A stretch of DNA of 64,000 nucleotides from Sialis fuliginosa (Eukaryota; Arthropoda; Insecta; Megaloptera; Sialidae). The position numbers were made by a program, and so were the translations under genes. Below, one piece after another: positions 12,227 to 24,420 of the stretch (positions within the stretch are counted from its first letter, which is position 1; each line of letters begins with the position of its first letter). Location of the stretch: contig OY540812.1 of the NCBI GenBank assembly GCA_961205875.1, forward strand, positions 29,397,098-29,461,097, written 5' to 3'. Below the pieces are notes generated by a model that worked only from the letters and a program-made list of their open reading frames with translations, did no database searches and was not told the origin of the DNA.

Positions 12227-14382
12227 TTCTAAAATAAATCCTGGTGAAGATTTTTTTTTACAAACATCTTTATTTTGGCATCATAAACAACGTGCAAAAA
12301 GTTCATTTCAAAATCATGTACGCATAGTGAATTATTTAAGGTATAAGATTAAAAGTCAGTTTTTCACGAATATCTCGTTTTCTATTGGTTGTTAGCTCAT
12401 TTTGGTCAGTATAAAAATTGTTCACAAAAAAATTATCTACAAATGAGTTATTTACAAATTTCACGTGCGACCAAGTGTCCGAGATAACGGTCACCGTGAC
12501 AAAAAGTCAGTTATCATGCTTCACCCATAAACTGGTCAGTTGGTAAGAGCTGTATCTCGGTCAATTTGTATTGTATTTGAATAAAATAAAAAAAACAAAT
12601 TCAATGTCTGTCTAATAAAAAAAATACATACCTATATCAATAATTTTTGTATTAAGTTAATTAATAAAATATGTTTTTCATTTTTACCGAGGAAAAAATA
12701 CGTTAAATATTCTTTCATGTAAAATTAAAGTTAATACTTTTAGTTAAAGCTGCACGTCGAGGCGAGAATAAAAGAGAAATGCTACGCCACTGATAGAAGT
12801 CTGCACTTTCAGAAAACATAAACTTTTATTTAGGTTACCGTTAAAAAAACAGTGGAGTTTATTTTTTTTCAACAATTATTTTGAAAGCTTCAAAAGATTT
12901 ATAAACATACGCTGGTAAAAATGTATCGCGAGAAACACACATACATATATCACTAACACAGCTGTAAACAGCTGGGAAGGGAATGAATGCATTTTATAAA
13001 TAACCAAAGACCAGTTGATGTGTTTTTTCTATTCAGCATTTGCAATGCGTTTTTAAGTGGACTGAAAAAAATGAATAACTAGACCATAGATACGAGCTTT
13101 TTTAAATAAAAATCTCTAGAATAAAAACTGCTCGTCGACGCTTTGCAGTATAAAGAAGTGTAAAGACTAAAGACTTAAGAAGTTTTTCTGTATTATGTTT
13201 TTTTTTAGAATTTTAGAAAGCTAGTTTAAAAAAAACTTTTTGTATAATATCATGTCAGTTCTTCTATAGTGGTATATTAACCCCTAGCTTCACTAAAGAC
13301 TGTTTTGTAAATGTCTAAATAGACCAATCAGAGCCCAGCATATGCTATTTAACAGATGTGTACCAAGTTGTTAGCACAGACTGGTAACAAAGATTGGTGA
13401 AAAATGGCATAATTATCTTAAGAATTTTGGTCTCGACCAAAATCCACCGAAAATCTATCTATAAGATACTTCCAGTATAATTAATTATAGCTATTAAATT
13501 AAGAGATTGGAAAAAAGAAATAGAATACAGTATAACTCGCCCTAATGTATGCACAGTAGAAATTCTGTAAGTCGAAGTAAACGCTAAAAAACGAAGTAAA
13601 AAGGTTTTGACATGTAGAAGGATTAAACTAAATTTTAGCTAAGTGTTAACGTTATTTGTGGAGTATTCAATATAAATGAGTCCTCTGACAGTTCTAATCA
13701 ATGATATGATTTTATAGATAGATAGATATATGTTTATTTATTTTATTAAACCTTATAAAAAGGTAAAATAACCATGACACGTGTGTTAAGTAGAAATCGT
13801 CGGTCTAAAAGCAGTGGTTACAAGTGTACATCTAAACAAAAATTATGTAAATAAGTAATTAAAGTTATTAAAATACAATTAAGAATAAAAGACGTTGTGC
13901 TGTAACAAATTGTGACAATAATTCATCCAATAAAACAAGCTGAGATATTAATTATTCAACTTATTTGTTAATTTATCAATTTTAATTGACATTTTCGGTG
14001 ATTTTTTAACATTTTTTTAGGGGGAGAGAGGGCGGAAAAACTAATCTCGTCCAGGGCGCCAGATTTGCTAAGGCCGGCACTGTTCTCACCCATATGCACA
14101 ATCTTCTTAGCGTTTCATTTCGAAAACGTGTCGAGGTCATTCCAATTCACTAGCTCGCTATAGAAGTTTCATTTCAAAAATTGATAAGTATAAAACGTTT
14201 CAAGATCACCAATTTTAAATATTAAAAACTGGGCCAATTTTAAGTACCCAAAATTTGTGGAAAAATTGACAAATGTAATTTTAATTGACAATTCGTGACC
14301 AGTTAAATTAATTGAGAGGTTTTTAAAGGAAACATGTTTTATGCAACAGGAAAACAGATATTTAACTTTCTTAATCAACCTT
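12227..14382. other. AT-rich intron sequence without recognisable genes
   Basis: Part of the 4,075-bp intron between the second and third visible exons. Includes a 20-base palindrome ATTTTGGTCTCGACCAAAAT near 13429 and a GATA-type microsatellite near 13720. No coding block is supported. Confidence 0.5.
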
Positions 14383-14390
14383 TGTACTAC

Positions 14391-14782
14391 CAGTGGCGTA
14401 GGAATAGGGCCCGCAGAACCTGCAATGCGGGCGGGCCCCGCACGAATGGGGTCCACGGAAAACCAGAAAAATACGTTGCATAAAAAACTAATAATAACAT
14501 AAAAATTACACAAATCAATTAATAAAAATCGTATTTAAAAGGCACTTTGTCACAACCTCGTCTTAAGGCCCTTGGTGTATTTAGTATAGAAAATATTAAT
14601 TTAGACGGAATAATTTCGTGGTTTGTAGATAAATGTTGATTAATAGAAGTTATTATTTAAATAAATGCTAATTTTTATTTAATTAATTTTAATATAATGG
14701 AAGTCTAGGGAGACTCTTTTTTTAATAGAAGGCCCCCAAAAAAAATTACGGGCGGGCCCCCGTTCTCTTAGCTACTCCACTG
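14391..14782. mobile_element. hAT MITE (CAGTGGCGTAG ends)
   Basis: Left end CAGTGGCGTAGGAATAGGGC, right end GCTACTCCACTG, with GC-rich subterminal blocks GGGCGGGCCCC on both sides. Flanks TGTACTAC (14383-14390) and TGTGCTAC (14783-14790) match at 7 of 8 bases, the size expected for hAT. The open frame on the minus strand is chance. It ends only about 70 bases from coding exon 14852-15028. Confidence 0.85.
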
Positions 14783-14851
14783 TGTGCTACCCAACATTAA
14801 ACTTATGTGGTAAAGCTGAAATGTATATTTAAGTTGTTAATTTGGGTTTAC

Positions 14852-15028
14852 CTGTCTTGTCTATTGTACTGTAGCACATGGTTAGACTCTGCTATGGTGG
14901 CTACGGCCGCAGTGGCGTCCGCAGACTGGGGTTCGGGGGCTGCGGCGGACATCGCGCACGGTGCATCCAACACCAGAGGGGCTGACTGCTGGTAGAACGT
15001 CACACGGACCCTTGTCGATTTCTCGGCT
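14852..15028 (-). CDS. Internal coding exon of the same CaaX-ended protein
   Basis: Second visible exon, 177 bases, 58 full codons. The acceptor is ATTGTTACAG before 15028 and the donor GTAAAC follows 14852. It opens with charged and beta-prone sequence (EKSTRVRVTFYQQSAPLVLD) and then becomes an Ala/Pro-rich linker (CAMSAAAPEPQSADATAAVA) ending HVLQYNRQD. The phase at both ends matches the flanking exons (split Glu codon before, split Ser codon after), which is the main evidence that it belongs to the same transcript. It is separated from the upstream exon by a 42,007-bp intron full of transposons. The Ala-rich part looks like disordered linker; no catalytic motif is seen. Confidence 0.85.
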
Positions 15029-15696
15029 CTGTAACAATAAACATATGTATTTATAGCTCTGTATGCTCCCCACTTTTATATTACATTAAAATATAGCGAT
15101 GCCAGTTTACAGGATTGTTTGAAAATATGTAAACTATGTAGACAATACGTACACTATTATTTATATTGAATAAATATCTGGATTAAGTTGTTTCTATCAC
15201 TATACTACGCTAAGGGAAAATAAAACTATTATTTATGCAACAAAAAGAAAATATGATTCATCATTTGATTTTTAAATAATTGTAATTTTAAATATCAAAA
15301 AAGACTAGAGTAGAATTTTAGTAAAAATAGTCAGAATACAAGATTATTATGTTATAATATTTTTTAAATTATTACATGTGAATTTTATTTTTCAGTGGTA
15401 AAGTACTAAACTATTTATAGTCCAATAAAATTAGAAATTTCCTATAGGTGACAAATGGAATTAATATTTGCTTCGATTATTTTAGCGCCAATTGATAGCA
15501 AATGACGCCCTTAATAAAAAATATCAAAAAATGCAAGGCTGAAGACCCCCGGGAAATACACTTAAAAAAAATAAAAACAAACGAAATTGAGTGCCGGTTA
15601 AGCTTAAATCGTCGATGCAGTGAAAACGATGTAAGATAGAGCAAAAATGAACAGAATCAGTTTTACAGATAAGAATGGTACTTCGGTTTATACCTA

Positions 15697-16033
15697 ATGT
15701 CCGGTGTCATAAAGGACCTAACAAATGTGTTAGCTAGCAAGCACTTTCAACTGAGATATCAAACTTATATGACAGTTCTTTTGGAGTTTGTTGATGACTT
15801 TGACAAGTTTCGCGCACGCGTTGTAGTAAGTAAACACCAACGGTATTAAAACAGTGGTGATGTTATGAAAATTATTTTGTACGGTCAAAGATGCCAACTG
15901 TGTTACAATTAGTTGAAGTGTCACTGCTCTAAATTCCATAACTAATCCATAGATACTAGTACAGAATTAATACCCCATTTGAATGTAATTGCTAGCTAAC
16001 AAATTTTGTTAGGTCCTTTATAATACCGGACAT
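15697..16033. mobile_element. MITE family B, second 337-bp copy
   Basis: Same length and order as 1013-1349, with ends ATGTCCGGTGTCATAAAGGA and TCCTTTATAATACCGGACAT. High similarity between two copies 14.7 kb apart points to recent activity of the family. Confidence 0.9.
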
Positions 16034-16518
16034 AAAACTAATAGTTCGGGAGTGAGAGTCGTTCAAAACTTGAGACCAAAATGTAGTTTATTGAAAATGT
16101 CACAATTTGCCTCGGTTTTCTATAAAATTTAATATCGATATTCAACAGTTTCAAAAAATGACACTATTGGGAAGCTACTCACGAGTTTGAAAATTATTTT
16201 TACTTTAAATTGTAGCTATAGGGGGTTGAATTAAGAAATAATTTATTCTATTTTATTGACTGTTTTGCATGTTAATTTTTTCATAATCTATTAATCGCCG
16301 AATAAAACAAAAATATTTGTTTTAAAGATAATTTTATCCTCTACAAATTCAATCTCTTGATATTAAATCGTAACTGCAACTGTTTGCTTGCAGTTTTTAA
16401 ATAAAAACAAAATGACACCTTTGGTCACATTAAAATTATATTAAAATAAAGATAAGCATTTTAAATTGAGTAAATTGTTATATCCATACATAAGTTGAAA
16501 TATCGTTGATTTTAATTC

Positions 16519-16614
16519 TAAAACAAATCCATAGATAAAATCACAGAATTAATACCCCGTTTAAAGTGCTTGTTAGCTAACAAAATTTGTTTAACTCCTT
16601 TATAATATCGGACA
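16519..16614. repeat. MITE family B, right-end fragment
   Basis: AATCCATAGATAAAATCACA to TATAATATCGGACAT matches the right third of family B. The left part is missing. Confidence 0.65.
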
Positions 16615-17395
16615 TATACCAGAACTAATAATAAGTAACATAAAGACAAATCGAAGAAGAATAAAAAATAAGTTTTCAATATGCTTTTTTTTCTCCATTA
16701 AATATTTATAACAAAATTAAATGACAATATTTAATTGTAAAATACTAAAGTAGATATCAGTAATAAATGTAATAAATACATAAATTAGAAAATATCAGGG
16801 TACCATCATGTATAAATTAATTTTTAAGAAGATAAAATTTAAATCTGTTACAATATTTTTGGGTTCTACGTCAACAATCTGCTTCATTTAACCAATATTT
16901 GGTTAAAAAAATGATTATATACAACAATTGCTCTTGCCAAAGATTATTTCTCCGCCCCCTTATCTGAGTATTTTATAATAAAAAAAATATTTCGTTTGGC
17001 TCAGGCGATGACAAACAAAAAAAAATGTCATAAGTGCTACTGGACTTTCTTATACGTTGCACTGAGTGTACTACTTTAAATAAAACATAGCAGAGAATAT
17101 TATTATCTATAATTTCTTTCTTGTATCAGTTGTTCAGAAAGATTTTTTTATTATATACTACGGAAGTATTGTTTGGATTTTTGAAAAATATAGTTGCATT
17201 ATTTTATATCTTTCTACTCTACACAATTCTTGACTACATTATACGAGTATTGTTTTATATTTAACGATTTAGGCAGGGTAATGCAAAAGAACGCGCTGGC
17301 GGCAAACTTTTTTCCAACTTGATTTACTATTATCATCACTACTTCCTTATGTTACCTAACGTAACAAAATATGTACTAAATCCTGAGCAAAGAAC

Positions 17396-17397
<2 letters not shown>

Positions 17398-17431
<34 letters not shown>
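17398..17431. repeat. (AAT)n microsatellite followed by poly-A
   Basis: About ten uninterrupted AAT units followed by an A run. Confidence 0.9.
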
Positions 17432-17433
<2 letters not shown>

Positions 17434-17559
17434 TGGTTCTCGAGTGATAAGCGCAGTAACGGACAGACAGAGACGTTGCATTTTATAATAAATATACATA
17501 GATTAGAAACACGTACTGTAAACTCAGTATTGCGTGTAAGAAATAAATAGCATGACGGC

Positions 17560-17870
17560 TTTTTTTAAATTCTCATCGCTTCAAAAATAATTTAAAAAAT
17601 TAAAAAATTGACAAGAGTGCACATCTGTTTCCGGTTGTAAGATTGTTTTCAAAAATGGATTTTCTTCCCAGACGAAAATTAATCATAAATATTAAATTTC
17701 ACCCTTCTGTTGTGTTTTGTCGTTACAGCGTTCATGTAAAGACCGATAGATACACAGATATCATGGCGAAAAAAGTCAATGAATTTGAGGTACGTTAAAA
17801 TGAATATTTCCATCAAAATTTGAAAAAAATCGAATTTACAGTATTTTTACAATATTATGAATGCATTCAA
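17560..17870 (+). repeat. Repeat family L fragment (mobile-element debris)
   Basis: Shares GACAAGAGT, TTTTCTTCCCAG, GTTACAGCG and ATCATGGCGAAAA with copies at about 41640-41960, 42440-42720 (inverted) and 43180-43480. No transposase frame. Confidence 0.65.
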
Positions 17871-17974
17871 AAGTTCAAAACCTTAAATATTGAACAATAT
17901 AATGTAGTCAATAATTGTTTAGAATAAAATGATCTAAAATAAACTCCACGATACCATATATCTAACTTTTATAT

Positions 17975-18004
17975 TTAAGCGAGCGAAGCCGCGGGCACAG
18001 TTAG
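17975..18004 (+). mobile_element. Helitron-like 3' end
   Basis: GCGAGCGAAGCCGCGGGCAC followed by AGTTAG|T: a GC hairpin just before a TTAG end with T following, like the cleaner CTAG ends at 34063 and 34239. The 5' end was not identified. Confidence 0.5.
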
Positions 18005-18424
18005 TAGATCATAAATATTCAAAATTGTTTTTATTATTATATGTACGTTTTATATACTTATATTTGTAACTTATTGAAGAAATTTAATAAAACATAAAAA
18101 GAAAATTCTTACGTAAAACTGAAATATTTCGTTATTTCGTGGAGCGGTACCATAGATCAAAGAAATGTATTGTTTAGGGTAAAATCGTGTTATATAACAA
18201 GCACCGCGTGTCCACAGAGGCTTTTATGAAAATAGAATAATGATAATCCGTTTCGATTATGCGGCCAAGTGTACGTACATATGGGGGAGAAAAGTGCATA
18301 AAGTGCAGGGTGGAACCGGCCTCTTTCAAATGTTGGCTATTGATACAAAAGAAAACACGCACGTCGATAAATATAATAAAATAAAAGTGGTCAACAACAG
18401 TAAATGAAATGTCGATAGAAAAAT

Positions 18425-18470
18425 TTGTCAAATGCGAGTCGAACCTCGCGTACTAATGTTCCGTACCGTA
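18425..18470. other. GCGAGTCGAACCTCGCG hairpin-like segment
   Basis: GCGAGTCGAACCTCGCG followed by TGTTCCGTACC. The minus strand contains GGTTCGACTCG, which resembles a pol III B box, but no A box or cloverleaf can be drawn. More likely part of the adjoining insect repeat than a tRNA. Confidence 0.4.
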
Positions 18471-18765
18471 TAGTTTTTCAATTTGTTCGATTATTTTATT
18501 TTGAATTGCAAGTGAAGACTAGCAATGATACTAATAGAACACAAACTTGACAAATTTCTAAAATAATGCAATTAGTTGCAGTTAAAATCGAAGAGGTGGC
18601 AGCACAATGTATTTTTTATTTATATCATTATGAATTATATTTGGAAAAATACGCAATTGCGGTGAGTGGTAATAATTTTCAATTAACCACTTGAGTATTC
18701 GTCGTTTTTTGAGGTATTTTGAAAAATAATTCGGGCAAGACATACACGAGTGTATGCCATAAGGG

Positions 18766-19552
18766 TTCCGAAGTACGTACTACGTGAAATGTTTGGAACC
18801 ACTTACAGGTGCATTTTTAAGTGAAAGTTAAAATATAAAGTGTCAAGTTCTACTAATTGAGATCTATATTTTGACATACCACATGCCTAGACATCAAAAA
18901 ACAAAAAATTTTATGACGCCCCTCCCTATTATTCCAAAATTTAAAATTATATTGTTGACTTTAGTATTTGTCGTTGGTAGTCCCACCTAAGCCTCGTTAC
19001 CAAATTTTTTTCAGATTTTTTGAGCCGGTAGTTACAGAGTTAGAGGGGGGGGGGGGGACAGAATAAAATACTGCTTTTAGCCCTCTACAGGCACCATTTT
19101 TGAGTTAGAAAAAAAATAAAAAATAGGGGCATATTCTACTAATTGAGACGTAAATTTTGACGTACCACACGTCTTGGTATACAATTTTTTTGTTTTTTTG
19201 GATTTGCTTTAAAGCCCTCTACAGGCACCGTTTTTGATTTAGAAAAAAAATAAAAAAAGGGTCAAATTCCGCTTGTTTGGTTATACATTTTAACGTGCCA
19301 CATGCCTTGGTATAAAAAAAAATATTTCTTTACCTAGCTTTAGCTCCTTATTGCCCCCCCTGAAAAATTATTTATTCAATAAATTTGTACATATTTTACT
19401 AGAGGGTGTCATTTTACATGTTCAACAAAAATTTCAAGTTTCTAGCTTATATAGTTTACCAGCTATTTAGCTTTGAGTGAAAAGGACGGACGGACGGACA
19501 TACGGACGGACGACAAAGCGATATTAATAGGGTTTCTTCGGAACCCTAAAAA
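18766..19552 (+). repeat. Lepidoptera-style GGGTTCCG repeat with internal ~105-bp units
   Basis: Bounded by AAGGGTTCCGAAG and its inverted partner CTTCGGAACCCT. Inside, a unit of roughly 105 bases recurs three times (about 18805, 19079 and 19212) with CCTCTACAGGCACC, TTTTGACGTACCACA-type and GCCTTGGTATA-type blocks. A run of GACGGACGGACGG lies near the right end. An inverted relative is at 23950-24420. Confidence 0.65.
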
Positions 19553-20369
19553 ATGCGATTTATATTTTGGTTTCTTTAAAAAATGTAAAAAAATGAGACC
19601 CACTGGTTGGAAAGCACTACTACTTTTATAAATTTAAAATTACATATAATATTATAGTGCAAAAATATATAAGAAATATTAAAATGTAAAATGTAGGATA
19701 GTTAGTTAAAATTATTAAGAAACTATTAGATGTATGTATTTAACAAAATGGATATCAATTTTAATAGTTACGTGAACGTGGTACCTCAAGGACATGCTTG
19801 ATTCAATTAATTTAGTTAATGGTCTATTTCGACATAAATAATAATAATAAATCATTAAATTTATTTGTCATTAACATTCGAAACATATACAGTGTGTTAT
19901 ACCAGGATAAATGTAACGAGAGGTAAGAAAAATTAATAAAAATATTGAAACCATTATTTTAACAATTTATAAGTAATAAATACTTAACTAAAAAGATTCC
20001 TCGTGTTCCTAAAACTGAAAAATATACTAAAAATATTCCCAGGATAGATGTAACGAGGTGTAATGAACAAAAAAAAATCGAATTCCGGAATGACATTTGG
20101 TAATCGAGTCCTGCTTGATGATAAACTAACGTACGAGTATATATTAGTTGATATAAGTATAAATTAGTTGATTTGGTCTTCTACGAAGTGCTTTTTAAGC
20201 AATGCTATAAAAATAACCAAGAACAAACTACCTATATTTTTCAAAATATGACAAAAATTCACTAGTTTGTTTAGAATGCAATTTTATAACCCTATACCGA
20301 TTTCCCATTGCCATTCTATATAATTGTTTCGAATGTGTTCAAACATAGGTTTTTTAAAACACAGAATAT

Positions 20370-20408
20370 CCCCCCCCCCCCCCCCCCCCCCGTTACTACG
20401 CCACTGAT
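20370..20408. repeat. Poly-C tract next to a hAT-type end
   Basis: About 22 consecutive C bases followed by GTTACTACGCCACTG, an end of the CAGTGGCGTA class. Other G/C runs occur at 19047, 22198, 39906 and 58741. Confidence 0.7.
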
Positions 20409-21306
20409 TAGGAACCATTGTTTTGGATACCGTTTAATCATTTGTAACACATTTTGTTATTTTTTTCAATTTTGTTTTATTTTCAAGTAGACTTGAGACC
20501 GGTGCCCATCGTAGAACCATCAACAACATAGAAAATCCGTGTCTTAAATTTATATGCTCTGCCTGTCTTAAGGACTGATTTTTCAATTTAAGACTTTTTA
20601 GCATAATAAGAAGTATATTTTTTATAAAAGTTTATATTTTTTGTGTGATGATAATGATACGATGATTATGTGATAATAACATATACATAACCCTAATATC
20701 GTCCCCGTGGACGATATTTGTAGCCCAAATATTATTTTAGAAATATGACTTGTTTTTATTTAAGCTAAGCTTACAAAGAATAGCCAAACTGATTGGTAAG
20801 TTTGATAACAATTTCAAATAAAGGTATAAATATAAATATATTTCTTTTTTATTTATCTAAAAAAATATGGAAAATACATAAGATTTAAAAGTATTTGGCG
20901 ATTATATCTTATATATTACATAAACTGGTGCATGTTTATCTGATGAATCGCCTTGAATTGAGCAGGAAACCCTTATTACTCTCAAGTTACATGATTAACA
21001 TCCTATCCTGTACCAATAAAATGTCAGCACATTTTTTACGTTTCTGGGTTAGTTCACTTCGGAACGGTCGTTTCGCTTTAATGAACTATGTATACGTATA
21101 TACTTTGGCCTTTATCAGGACCTCACAATAACGATGTGTATTTTTCTATCGGCCCACCCCACGCTTCTCACCCAACACGACAAACACATTAGATGTACGT
21201 ACGTATGTGCGAATAATCAATAACCACGAAGATAATATTATTATCGGGTTTTAATACGATATGTATCGGTAAATGAATTTTGTCATAAATATTGTATTAT
21301 CATTCG

Positions 21307-21960
21307 TTTTTAGGGTTCTGTATCTCAAAATGAAAAAACGGTACCCTTATAGGATCAGTTTGTCCGTCCGTCCGTGTGTCCGTCTGTCCCCTGAATCCTT
21401 GTCACACGCATAACTCATGAACCACTGAACCGATATTATTGAAACTTGGTCGGATGGTTGGGTCTGGCTTGAGGACGGTTCCATTTCAAAATCATCAAAA
21501 TCGTGTGTAAGGGGGAGCGGTGATACCCCAAAATATTTATTTTTTCAAGATATTTCAAATACGACACATGTTACGTGAAAATTTTATAGAATATTTTTTG
21601 TAAAGCATTAAATTTCCTATAATATGGGTCTACAACGTTTGTTGTAAAATATTCCCTTACAAAGATTTATCTCAAAAAAAATTCGTGTTTAAACTGATAT
21701 TTGTTTGTATATATTAAATGTCATTTTGACGTTTTAAATGTCATTTTGGCGTTTTAAATGTCATTTTGGCATTTGCATAAATTTAGATTTAGATTGAAAT
21801 TGTCGAAAAATTAAAAACATATGAAAAAATATTCATGTGCGTTTTAAGAAATATTTCGAACTATTTTTTAGTAAAATTGTATAAAAATTAAATGGTTAAC
21901 CAATTCCAGGCAATTTATATAAACACTATCGGTTTTTATTTAAATTGTTGAATAATTAAC
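21307..21960 (+). repeat. Repeat family K copy 1
   Basis: Contains TAACTCATGAACCACTGAAC, GAAACTTGGTCGGATGGTTG, AATCGTGTGTAAGGGGGAG and the tail CACTATCGGTTTTTATTTAA. Other copies: 25595-26450 (split by a hAT MITE), 28008-28735, 54286-54920, and a minus-strand tail at 30597-30712. No transposase or reverse transcriptase is recognisable. Confidence 0.8.
21716..21776 (+). repeat. Three tandem ~20-bp units
   Basis: AAATGTCATTTTGACGTTTT, AAATGTCATTTTGGCGTTTT and AAATGTCATTTTGGCATTTG follow each other inside family K copy 1; the other K copies have fewer units, so this is a local expansion. Confidence 0.85.
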
Positions 21961-22264
21961 TACCTTTGGTGAATTTAGCACGAATTTACTACTGCCGTAT
22001 TAATTCTACTTAAATGTCCCTAAGTTACTTTTAGTATTAATGAGGGTGCAAGGGGGTGGAGCCCTCCGCATTAGATCTAATATAATTTAAATATTGCTAC
22101 TGGTCATTAATGGAGAGGCAAATGAAGCGGAGCCCCCTACAAAAAATCTAATAAAATATACCTAAGAACCTAATAATGGCTTTTAAAGGGAGTGCAGGGG
22201 GGGGGGGGAAGAACCGCCACAGAATTTTTATTTCTAATTGTAAACAGTGGCATTATTTAAATAT

Positions 22265-22786
22265 AAGGTAGGTACTGGCATCAGTCTTGGACCAAACCCC
22301 AGTGTTGGATACTTGTTTAATTAAATGTACTTAATTAGAAATATTTGTTGATATTTGATTACTGACAATTACTGAATCGTAATTTATAGACATTTATTTG
22401 TAAAAAGCTTAATTTAATGACAATCGGCCAATGGGTGTAATGGTGGACATTTAAACTAATTATTAGTGTAATATATTTATTAATTATTATATCATCATAG
22501 CATCTGCTTTACATTGTTTCAAAATTTACGATTCTTTATTTAAAACTTTTGTATCGTATAAGTACTGATCATAAGCAAGCGGCCATCACTGGAGAGAAAA
22601 CATAAACAAAATAAAAAGGCTATAATTAAAAAAAAACTATAACTACCGACTTTGGCAATTAAATTCATTTAATAAAGAGGTACTTCTTTTATTAGTAGTA
22701 TGAGTTCATGATAATTACAAAAAAGAAGCCAATGAATCCCAAAAAACAGTCTCTTAAATCGGCCAAGACTGGTGCCAGTATCTTAA
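22265..22786 (+). mobile_element. MITE family A copy 2
   Basis: Left AAGGTAGGTACTGGCATCAG plus TCTTGG and right CCAAGACTGGTGCCAGTATC form inverted ends of about 23 bases. The interior shares many blocks with copies at 29155-29693, 31647-32096, 32381-32892 and 175-624. No coding potential. Confidence 0.85.
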
Positions 22787-23388
22787 AAGCATTTATTTAA
22801 ATTCTGTCCGCTTTCTGGGCCAAACTAACTACCAAGACCTACCAATCTCTTTTTGTATGCAATTCAAAATCAAAATGTCATAACAAAACTTACATTATAA
22901 ATAAATAAAATATTTAATCTAGTTTGAGTACCACTGGAACACGTATCAACACATACACACACAGACAAACAGTCTGTTTTATAAACGCAATGGTGACTTG
23001 TAGACTGTCCGAAATGTCAGAAGGGTGACGTCATATGCAGACAGCTAAACAGGTGTTTGCATTTTACCAAAATGGGCTCTATCCTAATTACAGCCAGATA
23101 GTATTGCTCAGACCTTAATACAAAGGCTTTACGAAACTGTCTTGGAATGTCTGATCATATAAATAAACATTTTTATGTTTACTTTTTAAACTATCGATTT
23201 TAATTTAGTATAGATAAGATTTTATTCAAGATTGTTGAATTTGTCTCATAAGACGATTTATTAATATTCGGTTCATTTTTTAATATTTTAAAAGTTTTAG
23301 ACAACGGATGTTAGATTATTTGCAAGGTTACATATTTGAAAAAAATATGCTATAGTTATGTCCGAAAGAAATTCAAAATTAATTTTTC

Positions 23389-23501
23389 TAGCTACATAAC
23401 AAGCACTTTGAAATGAGGTATCAAACATATATGACAGTTTAGTGCATGTGTGATAAGTACAAAACAGCGGTATTAAAACAGTCGGTGGTGATATATCGAT
23501 G
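23389..23501. repeat. MITE family B fragment interrupted by a hAT MITE
   Basis: AACAAGCACTTTGAAATGAG, CAAACATATATGACAGTT and GGTATTAAAACAG match family B; the hAT MITE at 23510 is inserted in its interior. Confidence 0.65.
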
Positions 23502-23509
23502 GTTAAAAT

Positions 23510-23855
23510 CAGGGCTTCGAACCGTTATTTTTTTCGTTTCGGTTTTCGTTCCGGTTCGAGCAAAAAAATATATTTCGGTTCGGTTCCGGTTTTCGTTCCG
23601 CAGAAAATAACGGTTTTTCCGGTTTTCGGCTCAGCTCCGAGTGATTAATTAAAAAAAAATTATCTGTATTAAAAAAAAATGTTCTACCATAATTTAGAAT
23701 ATTTTATGGTACTTGTATGATAGTCCGAACGACAATTGAAGTGGAAAATAAGATCATGTTAACGCGCGTATTTTAACATGTACTGAACCGTAAAAACCGA
23801 TATTTTTATTTCGGTTCTGTTCCGGTTTTCGGTTTAGTTCCGGTTCGAAGCCCTG
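23510..23855. mobile_element. hAT MITE (CAGGGCTTCGAACCG ends), copy 1
   Basis: Ends CAGGGCTTCGAACCG and CGGTTCGAAGCCCTG with perfect 8-bp flanks GTTAAAAT at 23502-23509 and 23856-23863. The interior is dense in CGGTTCGGTTCCGGTTTTCG-type short repeats, probably subterminal transposase-binding repeats. A second copy lies at 52105-52476. Confidence 0.95.
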
Positions 23856-23949
23856 GTTAAAATTTCAAGTGGCGTAAGGGGCAGAAATATAAAAATTAGT
23901 TTTTGGTGTAGTTTTTCTCAGTTTTTTCTTTCTCAATCTCTATTTAATT

Positions 23950-24420
23950 TTTTTAAGGTTACGAAGACACCCTATTAATCTCACTTTGTCGTTTGTCCGT
24001 CCGTCCTTTTCAGTCAAAGCAAAATATCTCGTAAACTACATAAACATAATTTTATTGAATAAATAAAGTTAGATTAGGAAAATAAAAACTGAAGTCCTTT
24101 ATTTTTTTAGTCGCGCTACTTTCAATGCAGGTTTATTTTTATATTATTTTTTTTTTTTAATTATCCTCGCGGGCCGCGGGTTGGACAAGCTTGCTCTAGA
24201 TAAAGAGATTTTTTTTTATACCAAAGAATGTATCGTGTCAAAATATACAACCAAACCAGTAGAATATGACCCTCTTTCTTATTTTTTTTAACTCAAAAAT
24301 AGCTCCAAAGCAAATAAAAAAAAATATTTCAAGGCGTGTGGTGTATTAAAATCAGTACAATTGGGTCAAATTGTACTGATTTACATTTTGATTTTTTTTT
24401 TCTAATTCAAAAAGTAGTAG
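23950..24420 (-). repeat. Inverted relative of the GGGTTCCG repeat
   Basis: Contains TTTGTCCGTCCGTCCTTTTC and, in complement, the GTACCACAC / GGTATA unit seen at 18766-19552. It also includes GGGCCGCGGGTTGGACAAGC, a GC block seen in other insect elements. Ends are eroded. Confidence 0.55.

Noticed and set aside
14169-14513. 114-codon minus-strand frame
   Set aside because: It starts in AT-rich intron and runs through the end of the hAT MITE at 14391; no coding signature.
14807-15073. Plus-strand 62-codon and minus-strand 63-codon frames
   Set aside because: Shadows of exon 14852-15028, which is read on the minus strand in a different frame fixed by the splice phases.
1046-15939. Duplicated 69-codon minus-strand frame in both family B MITEs
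   Set aside because: Shared by descent of the MITE; it resembles no transposase and includes the inverted-end sequence.
18425-18470. Possible tRNA or tRNA-derived SINE
   Set aside because: A B-box-like GGTTCGACTCG is present on the minus strand but no A box, cloverleaf or A-rich tail at a suitable distance.
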